From the NCBI RefSeq assembly GCF_024979235.1, contig NZ_JANLCM010000002.1, forward strand, positions 558,001 to 622,000: DNA of 64,000 nucleotides, written 5' to 3'. The stretch comes from Herbiconiux aconitum. GTDB lineage: Bacteria > Actinomycetota > Actinomycetes > Actinomycetales > Microbacteriaceae. Of the stretch, positions 46,276 through 54,621 are shown one piece after another. Position 1 is the first letter of the stretch, and every line of letters starts with the position of its first letter. The translations under genes were made by a program, and so were the position numbers. The notes below the pieces were generated by a model. That model was given only the letters and a program-made list of their open reading frames with translations, was not told the origin of the DNA and searched no databases.

Positions 46276-47622
46276 TCAGAGGCGGGCGATCAGGCCGTCG
46301 TAGAAGCGGATGCCGGTGAAGAATGTCTGCACGTGCATCCGCTCGTTCTTCGCATGCAACGTGCCGCGCTCGTCGGCCGACATCTCGAAGGGGCTGAACC
46401 GGTAGACCGTACGGCTGACCCGGGAGAACTGGCGGGAGTCGGTGGCACCGGTCTGCACGTACGGCGTGACGACCGCCGTGGGGTAGGCCGCGGTGATCGA
46501 CTCCGCGAGCAGATTCCAGACCGGACCCTCCATCAGCGAGACCGGGGCGGGGTCGTTGGCGCTCACGATCTCGACCCGCACCAGGGGGTCGGCGATGGCG
46601 CGTTCGAGATGACGGCGGGTCTCGCCGACCGTCGAGCCGATCGCGATCCGCACATTCAGCACGGCCTGCGCCCGCTCGGCCAGAGCATTCGCGGCGAGGC
46701 CGGCGGAGAGCTGCGTGACCGCAACGGTGGTGCGCACGATGGCGGCGGTCTCGTCGCTCATCCGCAGGAAGACGGCGACCAGGAGCGGCCGGAACACGCG
46801 CACGTTGGTGAAGACGAATTTGAGCGGATGGCGGCCGTGCGCGCCGACAGAGGCGATCATCCGTTCGGTCACGTCGTTCATCCGCGCCCGGAACGGCCGG
46901 TCGGTCAGCCGCACGATCGCGCGAGCGAGCCGCGCGGTCGCCGTCAGTCGCGGCGGCGTCGACGCGTGCCCGCCCTGCTGCTCCACGGTGAGGGTGAAGC
47001 TCGTGGTGCCTTTCTCGCTCACGCCCACGACCGCGATCGGCACGTCGACGGTGGGGAAGAGACGGTCGACGACGGCGCCGCCCTCGTCGAGCACGAAGCC
47101 CACCGTCACCCCGCGCTCCTGCAGCAGCGCGACCACCGCCTCGGCGCCGGTGCCCGCGGTCTCCTCGTCGTGTCCGAACAGCAGGTAGAGGTCGTACTGC
47201 GGGGTGAAGCCGGCAGCGGCGGCGGACTCCGCGGCCTCGAGGATGGTGGTGGCCGACCCCTTGTTGTCGAGCGTGCCTCGCCCCCAGAGCACGCGATCGG
47301 CGCCGCTCCCGGTGACCTCGGCGGCGAACGGCGGATGCGTCCAGCCCTCGTCGGTCGCGGGCACCACGTCGTAGTGCGCCATGAGAACGGATGCCGGCCC
47401 GGGCTCCCGGCCCGCCCACCGGTAGAGCAGGGTGTGCCCGGCGACGACCTCTCGGTCGAGCACGCGATGGATCGCGGGGTAGAGGCGCTCGAGAGTGTCT
47501 GCGAAGGCCTCGAACGGCGACCAGTCCGGGGCGGCTGAATCCAGGGGCGAGACGGTGCGGATGCGGATCAGCTCGCGCAGCCGGGAGAGGGCCGCTTCGT
47601 TTCGGGAGTCGTCGCGGGTCAC
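46276..47622 (-). CDS. M20 family metallopeptidase (carboxypeptidase-like)
   Basis: 448 residues from GTG 47622. Di-zinc site: HYDVVPAT (His and catalytic Asp, about 79-81), LWGRGTLDNKGS (bridging Asp, about 113) and LFGHDEETAGTGA with Glu-Glu (about 146-147). The dimerisation domain follows. It resembles the carboxypeptidase-S/aminoacylase branch; substrate unknown. It is the last gene of the leftward psuG-kinase-M20 unit; its GTG overlaps the kinase stop. Confidence 0.88.
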   Translation of the reverse strand: MTRDDSRNEAALSRLRELIRIRTVSPLDSAAPDWSPFEAFADTLERLYPAIHRVLDREVVAGHTLLYRWAGREPGPASVLMAHYDVVPATDEGWTHPPFAAEVTGSGADRVLWGRGTLDNKGSATTILEAAESAAAAGFTPQYDLYLLFGHDEETAGTGAEAVVALLQERGVTVGFVLDEGGAVVDRLFPTVDVPIAVVGVSEKGTTSFTLTVEQQGGHASTPPRLTATARLARAIVRLTDRPFRARMNDVTERMIASVGAHGRHPLKFVFTNVRVFRPLLVAVFLRMSDETAAIVRTTVAVTQLSAGLAANALAERAQAVLNVRIAIGSTVGETRRHLERAIADPLVRVEIVSANDPAPVSLMEGPVWNLLAESITAAYPTAVVTPYVQTGATDSRQFSRVSRTVYRFSPFEMSADERGTLHAKNERMHVQTFFTGIRFYDGLIARL

Positions 47623-48584
47623 GGGATCCTCTCGGAAAGCGGCGGCCGGGCGCCGAGCTGGGTGACGGCCACCGCCGCGCACGCGACGCCTGCCTGCGCG
47701 GCCGCCTCGAGCCGCGCGGCATCCATGGCGTCGGCCGTGACCGGTCCGGAGCGCAGCAGCGAGTGCACGAAACCGGCTCCGAATGCGTCTCCGGCGCCGG
47801 TGGTGTCGACGGGCGTGACCGGCACCGCCGCCACGCGCACCCGCACTGAGCTGTCAGAGCCGCGGCTCGCGACGAGGGCGCCGGCACGGCCGAGGGTCAG
47901 CGCCAGGATCTCGTGCCGCTCGAGCAGAGCGGTCACCACCTCGTCGGGGTCGTCGGCGCCGGTGAGCGCGCGCCCCTCGTCGAGGTTCGGCAGCACGACG
48001 GTCGCGCCGGCGGTGGCGGCGAGGAGGCCTTCGGCGCCGTGTTCGGCGATGAAGCCCGCCGATCCGGGGTTCACCGACACCGAGAGGCCCGCGGCGCGCG
48101 CCTCCTGCACCAGTGCGGCGAAGGTGGTGACCGCATCCGGTGTTCCGTCGCTGAAGACGGAGTACCCGGTGAAGTGGAGGTGACCACCCGGCCGGAACAG
48201 CGCGCGATCGACGTCGGCCGGTGAGGTGAGCGCGTTCGCACCGCGCTCGGTGAGCATGGTGCGGGTGCGATCGGATTGCAGGATGACGACGATCGCGCCG
48301 GTGGGCAGTTCGACGCCGGTGAGGTGCGGGGTGACGCCGTGCTGCTGCAGCAGCAGCTCGTGGCGGCCGACGTCGGTTGCGTTCACGTGCCCGGTGAAAT
48401 CGACCCGACCGCCGAGGTGCCCGAACCAGGCCGCGGCATTCGCCGCCGATCCGCCGGCGTGCCGCTCGATGCGGGCCGAGGTGTCGGTATCGGGCCGGAT
48501 GTCGCCCGAGGGAGTCACGATCACGTCGTCGATCACGTCGCCGAAGACGACGACGTGCGGGGCTCCGCGGTCGTGGTCAGTCAT
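47619..48584 (-). CDS. psuK: PfkB-family carbohydrate kinase, probable pseudouridine kinase
   Basis: 321 residues. The ribokinase-type fold is shown by the N-terminal GGSAANAAAWFGHLG and the C-terminal catalytic motif DTTGAGDAFGAGF (about 265-277). Its start overlaps psuG by 8 bp, so pseudouridine kinase is the most likely activity: it phosphorylates pseudouridine for PsuG. The family has many sugar kinases, so the name rests on context. Confidence 0.8.
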   Translation of the reverse strand: MTDHDRGAPHVVVFGDVIDDVIVTPSGDIRPDTDTSARIERHAGGSAANAAAWFGHLGGRVDFTGHVNATDVGRHELLLQQHGVTPHLTGVELPTGAIVVILQSDRTRTMLTERGANALTSPADVDRALFRPGGHLHFTGYSVFSDGTPDAVTTFAALVQEARAAGLSVSVNPGSAGFIAEHGAEGLLAATAGATVVLPNLDEGRALTGADDPDEVVTALLERHEILALTLGRAGALVASRGSDSSVRVRVAAVPVTPVDTTGAGDAFGAGFVHSLLRSGPVTADAMDAARLEAAAQAGVACAAVAVTQLGARPPLSERIP

Positions 48585-49512
48585 CCACGGAGGCGTTCAG
48601 AGCGCTCCAGGCGATCGCGATCTCGGCAGCGAGCCGCACGTTGTTGCGGGCGATGTCGAGGTTCACTTCGAGACTCCTGCCGCCGGACGCGTCGACGATG
48701 AAGCCGAGCAGGAACGGCGTGACCGCCTTGCCCGTGATCCCGGCTGCGTCGGCGGCGGCGAAGGCGGCCGCCAGCGCGCTGTCGTGCTCGGTCGGGTCCC
48801 ATTGCAACTCGTCGGGGATCGGATTCGCCACCACGATGCCCTGCCCGTGGCCCAATTCGTCTTGGCCGCGCATCACCCGGGCGATCTCGGCGGCGTCGTC
48901 GACCTGCCAGTCGAGCGTGTGGCCCGAGGCACGAAGCCAGAAGCTCGGGAAGTCGGTGGTGCGGTAGCCCACCACCGGCACACTGAGCGTCTCGAGCCGT
49001 TCGAGGGTGGCCGGGATGTCGAGCACCGACTTGACGCCCGCCGACACCACGGTCACACCGGCGAGTGCCAGCGAGCTGAGATCGGCCGATTCGTCGAACG
49101 ACTCGGATGCGCCGCGATGCACGCCGCCGAGACCACCGGTGGCGAACACTCGCACTCCGGCTCGCCCCGCGAGGTACGCCGTGGCGGCGACGGTGGTCGC
49201 TCCGCTGGCGCCCTTGGCGGCGAGGATCGGCAGGTCGCGCACGCTGGCCTTCGCCATGTCGTCGCCCGCGATGCGACGCACTCCCTCGTCGTCGAGCCCG
49301 ATGCGCGGCACTCCGTCGAGCACGGCGACGGTGGCGGGAACGACCCCGGCCTCGCGCAGGATCTGCTCGAACTCCTGGGCGGCCTCCAGGTTGCGGGGCC
49401 GGGGGAGTCCGTGCGAGATGATCGTCGACTCGAGGGCCACAACGGGCCGCCCGTCGTCGAGCGCCTCGGCCACCTCGGGGGAGACCTCGAAGGGATGCAC
49501 GGTGCGACTCAT
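48577..49512 (-). CDS. psuG: Pseudouridine-5'-phosphate glycosidase
   Basis: 311 residues from ATG 49512. Cleaves pseudouridine 5'-phosphate to uracil and ribose 5-phosphate. The family signature VVALESTIISHGLPRPRN is at the N-terminus; the catalytic Lys lies in PILAAKGASGATTVAAT (about 136), and the ATGGLGGVHRG loop and NPIPDELQ segment are also conserved. The longer open frame upstream is a shadow of the opposite-strand region. First gene of the leftward psu unit, 14 bp after a small hypothetical gene. Confidence 0.94.
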   Translation of the reverse strand: MSRTVHPFEVSPEVAEALDDGRPVVALESTIISHGLPRPRNLEAAQEFEQILREAGVVPATVAVLDGVPRIGLDDEGVRRIAGDDMAKASVRDLPILAAKGASGATTVAATAYLAGRAGVRVFATGGLGGVHRGASESFDESADLSSLALAGVTVVSAGVKSVLDIPATLERLETLSVPVVGYRTTDFPSFWLRASGHTLDWQVDDAAEIARVMRGQDELGHGQGIVVANPIPDELQWDPTEHDSALAAAFAAADAAGITGKAVTPFLLGFIVDASGGRSLEVNLDIARNNVRLAAEIAIAWSALNASVDD

Positions 49513-49526
49513 CGACCGGCCCGTGC

Positions 49527-49925
49527 TCAGTGGAGCCGGGCCTTCAGCGCGGCGACCGGGTCGGCCGCGGTGAGAACCCCGGGGCCGAAGCGCAGCATCG
49601 TGATGGTGTGGGAGACCGGCCCGGCACCGGCGCTGAGGCGCGTGGCGACCGTTGCGCGTTCCCAGATCAGGATGGCCTCCTGGGCCAGCTGCACGGTGAG
49701 ACCGAGTGGCTGGGTGTTGCCGGAGCGCACATCCGGGAGCGAATAGCCGCCCAGGGCAGCGAGCGTCGCGTAGACCTCGGAGACCTCCTTCTGCGGCAGC
49801 GGCACGGCGCCCTGACCGGCGAAGACGGCGAGGAACAGACGGGCGGCGAGCTCTTCGGGATCCGCCGTCCACAGCCCCTCGGGACCAGCGAACTGAGGAC
49901 CTGATGCAGCCGAGGGAAGTGTCAT
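49527..49925 (-). CDS. Hypothetical protein (132 aa) upstream of psuG
   Basis: 132 residues from ATG 49925; mostly helical, with no signal peptide, transmembrane helix or cysteine. A middle block LWTADPEELAARLFLAVFAGQ and the end PVAALKARLH show no family I know. It lies 14 bp before psuG on the same strand and may be the first gene of that operon. A TATGGT box 6 nt before the ATG fits a leaderless transcript. Confidence 0.7.
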   Translation of the reverse strand: MTLPSAASGPQFAGPEGLWTADPEELAARLFLAVFAGQGAVPLPQKEVSEVYATLAALGGYSLPDVRSGNTQPLGLTVQLAQEAILIWERATVATRLSAGAGPVSHTITMLRFGPGVLTAADPVAALKARLH

Positions 49926-49931
49926 GACTTC

Positions 49932-49937
49932 ACCATA
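49932..49937 (-). promoter_or_regulatory. -10 box for leaderless hypothetical gene
   Basis: TATGGT on the minus strand, 6 nt before the ATG at 49925. Confidence 0.45.
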
Positions 49938-49949
49938 TCGACCGCCGCG

Positions 49950-49955
49950 TAGGAT
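49950..49955 (+). promoter_or_regulatory. -10 box for leaderless membrane protein gene
   Basis: TAGGAT followed by 9 nt and the ATG at 49965. It lies back-to-back with the minus-strand TATGGT box 12 bp away, so two divergent promoters share about 40 bp. Confidence 0.45.
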
Positions 49956-49964
49956 TGGCGAGAC

Positions 49965-50303
49965 ATGAGCAATCGATACGCCACCCCGGCATTCACCCGC
50001 CCGGCACTCGCTCCAGGAATCCTCGGTGCGATCGCGCTCCTGGCCTTCATCGCCGTCGTGGGGGACTCCGGCTGGTTCACCATCGCGCGCTACGTCGTGA
50101 GCATCCTCGCCCTCATCATGTGCGTGTTCGCCTGGCAGGCGAAACAATGGTGGTGGCTTCCGCCGCTCGCCGCGGTGGCTGTGTTGTGGAATCCGGTGCT
50201 GCCGATCGACCTGCCCGTGTTGGCCTGGCAGATCGCCCACATCCTCGGCGCTGCGCTCTTCGTGGCGAGTGGCCTGTTTATCAAGGTCCATCGCGTAGAC
50301 TGA
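49965..50303 (+). CDS. Small polytopic membrane protein
   Basis: 112 residues with about four hydrophobic helices (17-34, 40-58, 66-80, 84-105) and several Trp (KQWWWLPPLAA). It resembles small uncharacterised actinobacterial membrane proteins; I cannot assign a function. TAGACT at 50296-50301, inside its 3' end, is a candidate promoter for the helicase gene. Confidence 0.7.
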   Translation: MSNRYATPAFTRPALAPGILGAIALLAFIAVVGDSGWFTIARYVVSILALIMCVFAWQAKQWWWLPPLAAVAVLWNPVLPIDLPVLAWQIAHILGAALFVASGLFIKVHRVD

Positions 50304-50482
50304 GAGGGCAACGGGGAATCCCGCTCTTCGTGCCGACCGCGACTCATGTCGCGTTGCTCGGCCCAGGCCTCCGTTTCGTATTGCCCGCAAGTCTGAAGCG
50401 GCACCGCTCCGGTGCCGGCCGATCGACTGGCCGCGTGGTCTCCGGCGAAGACGAGGCCCCGCCCTTACTCCACAGGAGAACG
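50304..50482 (+). other. 179-nt leader region of the SNF2 helicase gene
   Basis: Contains a perfect 6-bp hairpin CGCGAC-TCAT-GTCGCG (50338-50353). An in-frame GTG at 50331 could extend the helicase by about 50 residues, but CAGGAG 5-6 nt before ATG 50483 favours the shorter protein. Confidence 0.4.
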
Positions 50483-52597
50483 ATGTCAAGGTCCGGCACC
50501 CGCCGAACACGCAGTGCAGACAACACTGGTCTCATTCCGATCCTCGCCCGCAAGGTGCGCGAGGTCGAAGCCGCAGCGCAGCGGGGCAAGGTCGCTCCGG
50601 CGAACCGCACGAAGTTCCTCGTGGTGGCGCTGCTGATGCGCGAGGAGCGAGCCACGATCAAGACGGATGCCGCGTTGAGCGACTCTGAGCGCGCCGAGCA
50701 GTTGAAGCGGCTCGACGGCATCGCCTCGATCCTCGCCCGCACCGCTGCCCGCGACACTTCGCTGATCGCGCTGCTCGAGAACGATGCTGCCCTCTCTCCC
50801 GCGGCGAAGAAGCTCCGCCGCGAATACCTCGAAGACGCCGGCTACGACGTTCCCGAGGAAGAGCCCGAGGCTCCCCGCCCGGTGGCCACCGTCGTGCCGC
50901 CCGAGCTCGCCGAGCGCCAGGTGGTGCCGGTCTCGGTGAAGTCGCGGCAGCTGGCCAACCCGTTCATGGCACCCGACCTCACTCCCTCGAAGCCGCACGG
51001 TGTCGGCCGCCTCTCGAACTGGGAACTGCTCGGACCGCTGTACCGCGCGTTCGAATACGGAGCCGGCGGCCAGGCGGCCAGCATGGAACTGCCCGAGGCC
51101 CCCACGATCGACCGCCTCTCACCCCCTGGGCGTGAGCTGATGGTGCACCAGTCGCGCTTCCTTCAGAGCGTGCAGGCCGGGCACCGCACCTTCCTGCTGG
51201 CCGACGAGCCCGGTCTCGGAAAGACGGCGCAGTCGCTCTTGGCCGCATCCGTCGCCGACGCCTATCCGCTGCTCGCCGTGGTGCCGAACGTCGTGAAGAT
51301 GAACTGGGCGCGCGAGGTCGAGATCTGGACCCCGCACCGCCGCGCCACCGTCGTGCACGGTGACGGCGACACCCTCGACGCCTTCGCCGACGTCGTGATC
51401 GTCAACTACGAGGTGCTCGACCGCCACCTCTCCTGGCTCGGCACGCTCGGCTTCCGCGGCATGGTGGTCGACGAGGCGCACTTCATCAAGAACATGTCGT
51501 CGTTGCGCTCGCGCAACGTGCTCGCGCTGGCCGACCGCATCCGCCGCACCGCTCCCGGCGGCAACCCGTTGATGATGGCGCTCACCGGAACGCCGCTGAT
51601 CAACGACGTCGACGACTTCCGGGCCATCTGGCAGTTCCTCGGCTGGATCGACGGCACGAAGCCGACCCCTGTGCTCATGGAACGCCTCGAAGAGGTGGGC
51701 CTGACGCCCGCCGACACCGGATTCTTCACCGAAGCCCGCGAAGCCGTGATCGACATGGGCATCGTGCGGCGCCGCAAGATCGACGTGGCCGCCGACCTGC
51801 CCTCGAAGCGCATCGTCGACCTGCCGGTGGAACTTGACGACGACCTCGGGCGAACCATCCGCGAGGCCGAGCGTGAGCTCGCCGCCCGCCTGGTCACCCG
51901 GTACCGCCGCCTCATCGCCGCGCGCGCCAATGCCCGGGGCGACGACGTCGACGACATCCCCGACGACGACCTGATGCGGCTGGTTGCCCGTCAGGAGCTG
52001 GAAGACACGCAGGCCACCGAACAGGGTCTCAACGTCTTCACCATGGTGCGTCAGATCGGAACGGCCAAGGCCGGACTCGCGGCCGACTACGCCGCGCAAC
52101 TGGCGCGGTCGGTGGGCAAGGTGGTGTTCTTCGCCAAGCACATCGACGTGATGGATGCCGCGGAGGAGCTGTTCGCGAAGCGCGAGCTCAAGACGGTCTC
52201 GATCCGCGGCGACCAGTCGGCGACTCTGCGGCAGCGCCAGATCGACGCGTTCAACGACGACCCCGAGGTCTCGGTGGCGGTCTGCTCGCTCACGGCCGCC
52301 GGCGTGGGGCTGAACCTCCAGGCTGCGTCGAACGTGGTGCTCGCGGAGCTGTCCTGGACCGCCGCCGAGCAGACGCAGGCCATCGACCGGGTGCACCGCA
52401 TCGGTCAGGAGGAGCCGGTGACGGCGTGGCGGATCATCGCTGCGCAGACCATCGACACCCGCATCGCCGAGCTGATCGACTCGAAGCAGGGGCTCGCGGC
52501 GCGCGCCCTCGACGGGTCGGACGAAGAGATCGGTTCGTCGGACAGCGTGCAGCTGGATGCGTTGGTGGGCCTGCTACGTTCGGCGCTCGAAGCGTAG
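50483..52597 (+). CDS. SNF2-family DEAD/DEAH helicase-like ATPase
   Basis: 704 residues. The N-terminal 200 residues are basic and helical. Then come motif I DEPGLGKTAQS (about 240), motif II VVDEAHFIKN (DEAH, about 330), motif III ALTGTPLIND, and the C-terminal lobe with VFFAKHIDVMDAAEELF, SLTAAGVGLNLQ and the SNF2 motif VI IDRVHRIGQ (about 632-640). It is close in outline to the SMARCAL1-like/bacterial single-unit SNF2 proteins that act on DNA or its complexes. No methylase, nuclease or other defence gene adjoins it, so I do not call it a defence system. Confidence 0.9.
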   Translation: MSRSGTRRTRSADNTGLIPILARKVREVEAAAQRGKVAPANRTKFLVVALLMREERATIKTDAALSDSERAEQLKRLDGIASILARTAARDTSLIALLENDAALSPAAKKLRREYLEDAGYDVPEEEPEAPRPVATVVPPELAERQVVPVSVKSRQLANPFMAPDLTPSKPHGVGRLSNWELLGPLYRAFEYGAGGQAASMELPEAPTIDRLSPPGRELMVHQSRFLQSVQAGHRTFLLADEPGLGKTAQSLLAASVADAYPLLAVVPNVVKMNWAREVEIWTPHRRATVVHGDGDTLDAFADVVIVNYEVLDRHLSWLGTLGFRGMVVDEAHFIKNMSSLRSRNVLALADRIRRTAPGGNPLMMALTGTPLINDVDDFRAIWQFLGWIDGTKPTPVLMERLEEVGLTPADTGFFTEAREAVIDMGIVRRRKIDVAADLPSKRIVDLPVELDDDLGRTIREAERELAARLVTRYRRLIAARANARGDDVDDIPDDDLMRLVARQELEDTQATEQGLNVFTMVRQIGTAKAGLAADYAAQLARSVGKVVFFAKHIDVMDAAEELFAKRELKTVSIRGDQSATLRQRQIDAFNDDPEVSVAVCSLTAAGVGLNLQAASNVVLAELSWTAAEQTQAIDRVHRIGQEEPVTAWRIIAAQTIDTRIAELIDSKQGLAARALDGSDEEIGSSDSVQLDALVGLLRSALEA

Positions 52598-52670
52598 AGC
52601 GGCGCTCCCGATCGCGGCAGGGGGAATCGGGGTGTGACACTCCGCTTCGTCGCGGACATGTCTGTTGTGT

Positions 52671-52692
52671 CGGTCACCGTAGCAGGTGACCG
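52671..52692 (+). promoter_or_regulatory. 8-bp inverted repeat before the ECF-module lipoprotein
   Basis: CGGTCACC-GTAGCA-GGTGACCG: perfect 8-bp arms with a 6-nt loop, ending 19 bp before the ATG at 52712. It may be an operator or an mRNA hairpin next to the GAAAGG ribosome site. Confidence 0.5.
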
Positions 52693-52711
52693 GCTCGACG
52701 AAAGGCACCCC

Positions 52712-53296
52712 ATGCATTCCCTCCGCCACGCCCTCCTGCCCGCAGCGGCCCTCACCCTCACCGGTGGACTCCTCTTCGGCATCACCGGCTGCGCCCCCAC
52801 GCCGACCTCCGCCCCGCCCCGGCCGTCGGCCATGAGCTCGATCATCACGGTCGGCTCCACGACCGACGACGGCACGATCATCCTCGCCACCACCTCGGTG
52901 GGCGACAACACCTTCGTGCTCGGTCAGAACGGGTCGGCCATCCGCTTCGGCGCCTCGTTCCACGGCACCGACCCGAACCAGAACTGGGAGACCTTCGGCG
53001 ACCCGGTCGCTGTTGCGGCCGACGATCTCACCGTGGTGAACCCGGGCAATTTTCCGGACGCCGCTCCCGGCGGGCTCGCGACCGTGACGGGGCAACTCGG
53101 ATCGGACGTCACCGCCCTCGACATCGTCACCCACGCCGGCGACACCGTTGAGGCATCCGTCAGCAGCGGCTACTACGTTGCCGCCTGGGAGGGACGTGAT
53201 TTCGACGACCGCGACACCCTCGATGCCACCTTCGTGCTGCATCTGGTCGACGGCTCCACCTCCACCGTGAGCTACGCCGACGCGACCGAGGAATGA
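52712..53296 (+). CDS. Lipoprotein with ECF-module sensor-like domain
   Basis: 194 residues. A type II signal peptide ends in GITGC, giving mature Cys27. The exported domain (about 47-190) is beta-rich and is repeated in the membrane protein two genes downstream: both carry NPGNFPDAAPGG, ATVTGQ, NWETFG and AAWEGRDFD. I know no name for the domain. It is the first gene of the block lipoprotein - sigma - membrane protein - membrane protein, 10 bp before the sigma gene. A decoy, ligand carrier or co-sensor for the sigma/anti-sigma pair is inferred. Confidence 0.85.
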   Translation: MHSLRHALLPAAALTLTGGLLFGITGCAPTPTSAPPRPSAMSSIITVGSTTDDGTIILATTSVGDNTFVLGQNGSAIRFGASFHGTDPNQNWETFGDPVAVAADDLTVVNPGNFPDAAPGGLATVTGQLGSDVTALDIVTHAGDTVEASVSSGYYVAAWEGRDFDDRDTLDATFVLHLVDGSTSTVSYADATEE

Positions 53297-53306
53297 CGAC
53301 CACCCG

Positions 53307-53873
53307 GTGAGGTGCACCCTGAACACCGACCACGAGAAGCCCGGTGAGGCGATCACGAACGAGGATCGCCTCACCGGCCTGCACTGTGCCCATTACGCCG
53401 ATCTCGTGCGGTATTTCTTCCGCCGCGGAATGCACTCCGACGCCGACGAACTCGCCGCCGAGGTGTTCGTGATCGCCTGGCAGAAGCTCCCGGCCGACAT
53501 CGAGAACCCGCGCCCGTGGCTGTTCGGCGTCGCCCGCAAGGTGCTCGGCAATGCACGACGCACGCGGGAGCGCAAACGGTCTCTCGATGTGCCGATCGAC
53601 CCGGATGCCGGCGACGCCGACGTGCCCCGCGTCTCCACCCACTCCGGCGCGATCGCCTTGCGCGTCGACCTTCAGCGGGCCTGGAACCGGCTCGCCGAGA
53701 GCGATCAGGAGATCCTCGCGCTCACCGCCTGGGAGGGTCTGACCGCCGCCGAAGCGGCCCACGTTCTCGGCCTGCGGCGCTCGGGCGCCGCGATGCGGCT
53801 CTCCCGGGCACGCGAGCGGCTCCGGCTGCTCCTTTCTCCGACTCCGACTCCGACTTCGACTGAGCAGGTGTGA
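53307..53873 (+). CDS. ECF-type RNA polymerase sigma factor
   Basis: 188 residues from GTG 53307. Region 2 (HYADLVRYFFRRGMHSDADELAAEVF..., about 29-95, ending with the RPWLFGVARKVL helix) binds core polymerase and the -10 element; region 4 (LAESDQEILALTAWEGLTAAEAA and SGAAMRLSRARERLR, about 128-178) reads the -35 element. No region 3, so it is a group 4 (ECF) factor. It is followed at 1 bp by a membrane protein likely to be its anti-sigma factor. Confidence 0.92.
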   Translation: MRCTLNTDHEKPGEAITNEDRLTGLHCAHYADLVRYFFRRGMHSDADELAAEVFVIAWQKLPADIENPRPWLFGVARKVLGNARRTRERKRSLDVPIDPDAGDADVPRVSTHSGAIALRVDLQRAWNRLAESDQEILALTAWEGLTAAEAAHVLGLRRSGAAMRLSRARERLRLLLSPTPTPTSTEQV

Positions 53874-53874
53874 C

Positions 53875-54621
53875 ATGAACGACGAATTCCCGGAGCGGGA
53901 GCTGCTCCGCACGATCGATCCCGCCCCACGTGCCGTGTCCGACGGCGATCGCCTCCGCAATCTGAACGAGGTGCTCCGTCGTGTGGAGGACGCACGAGCC
54001 CGGCCACCGCGTCGGCCCGGCCCGCTGCTCCGTGGCGCCTTCTGGTTGCGCATCGCCGTGCCCGTGGGGTTGGCCGCGGCCGCGGCTGCGGTGGTGGTTC
54101 CCCTCGCGTTCCCGGAGGGCGGCGGCGCCCCGGGGATCGGGGTGGTGCAGTCGGCTGCGATCCGGGTGGGCACCACCACCGACGCCGGCGTGCGCATCCT
54201 CGCGAACACCACCGTGGGAAGCGCACAGTTCCTGCTCGGTCGCCGGGGTGACGACATCCGTTCCGGAGCGTCGTTTCGGGGAAGTGATCCCGACGACAAC
54301 TGGGAGACCTTCGGGGCGCCCCGCGAGGTGGCTTCCGACGACTTCACCCTGGTCAATCCGGGCAATTTCCCGGATGCCGCCCCGGGAGGAATCGCCACCG
54401 TCACCGGTCAGGTGGGCGCAGACGTCACGGGTCTCGACATCCGCACCCATGCGGGTGACGTCGTGGCCGCGACGATCGTCGACGGGTACTACATCGCCGC
54501 CTGGGAGGGTCGCGACTTCGATGGAGTGGACACGCTCGACGCGGAGTTCCTCCTCCATCTCGCCGACGGCAGCACCACCAGGGTGCCCTACGCACAGGCT
54601 TCAGAGGAGGGCGCGCGATGA
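53875..54621 (+). CDS. Putative transmembrane anti-sigma factor with duplicated outer domain
   Basis: 248 residues. A cytoplasmic N-terminus (about 1-57; ELLRTIDPAPRAV and LRNLNEVLRRVEDAR), one membrane helix (about 58-80) and an outer domain (about 90-245) clearly homologous to the lipoprotein two genes upstream. This topology, directly after an ECF gene, is that of an anti-sigma factor; the N-terminus resembles the short cytoplasmic parts of CU044_5270-type proteins found beside ECF genes. No zinc-binding HxxxCxxC motif. The 3' end overlaps the next gene by 4 bp. Confidence 0.85.
   Translation: MNDEFPERELLRTIDPAPRAVSDGDRLRNLNEVLRRVEDARARPPRRPGPLLRGAFWLRIAVPVGLAAAAAAVVVPLAFPEGGGAPGIGVVQSAAIRVGTTTDAGVRILANTTVGSAQFLLGRRGDDIRSGASFRGSDPDDNWETFGAPREVASDDFTLVNPGNFPDAAPGGIATVTGQVGADVTGLDIRTHAGDVVAATIVDGYYIAAWEGRDFDGVDTLDAEFLLHLADGSTTRVPYAQASEEGAR

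Noticed and set aside
46004..47887. 627-codon Arg-rich open frame opposite and inside the M20 peptidase/SGNH region
   Set aside because: Frame-shifted shadow of the M20 gene and of the end of the kinase gene; no ribosome site or motif.
50483..52597. SNF2 helicase as the core of a DISARM- or Dnd-like defence system
   Set aside because: No methyltransferase, phospholipase D, nuclease or other defence gene is adjacent; neighbours are metabolic and signalling genes.
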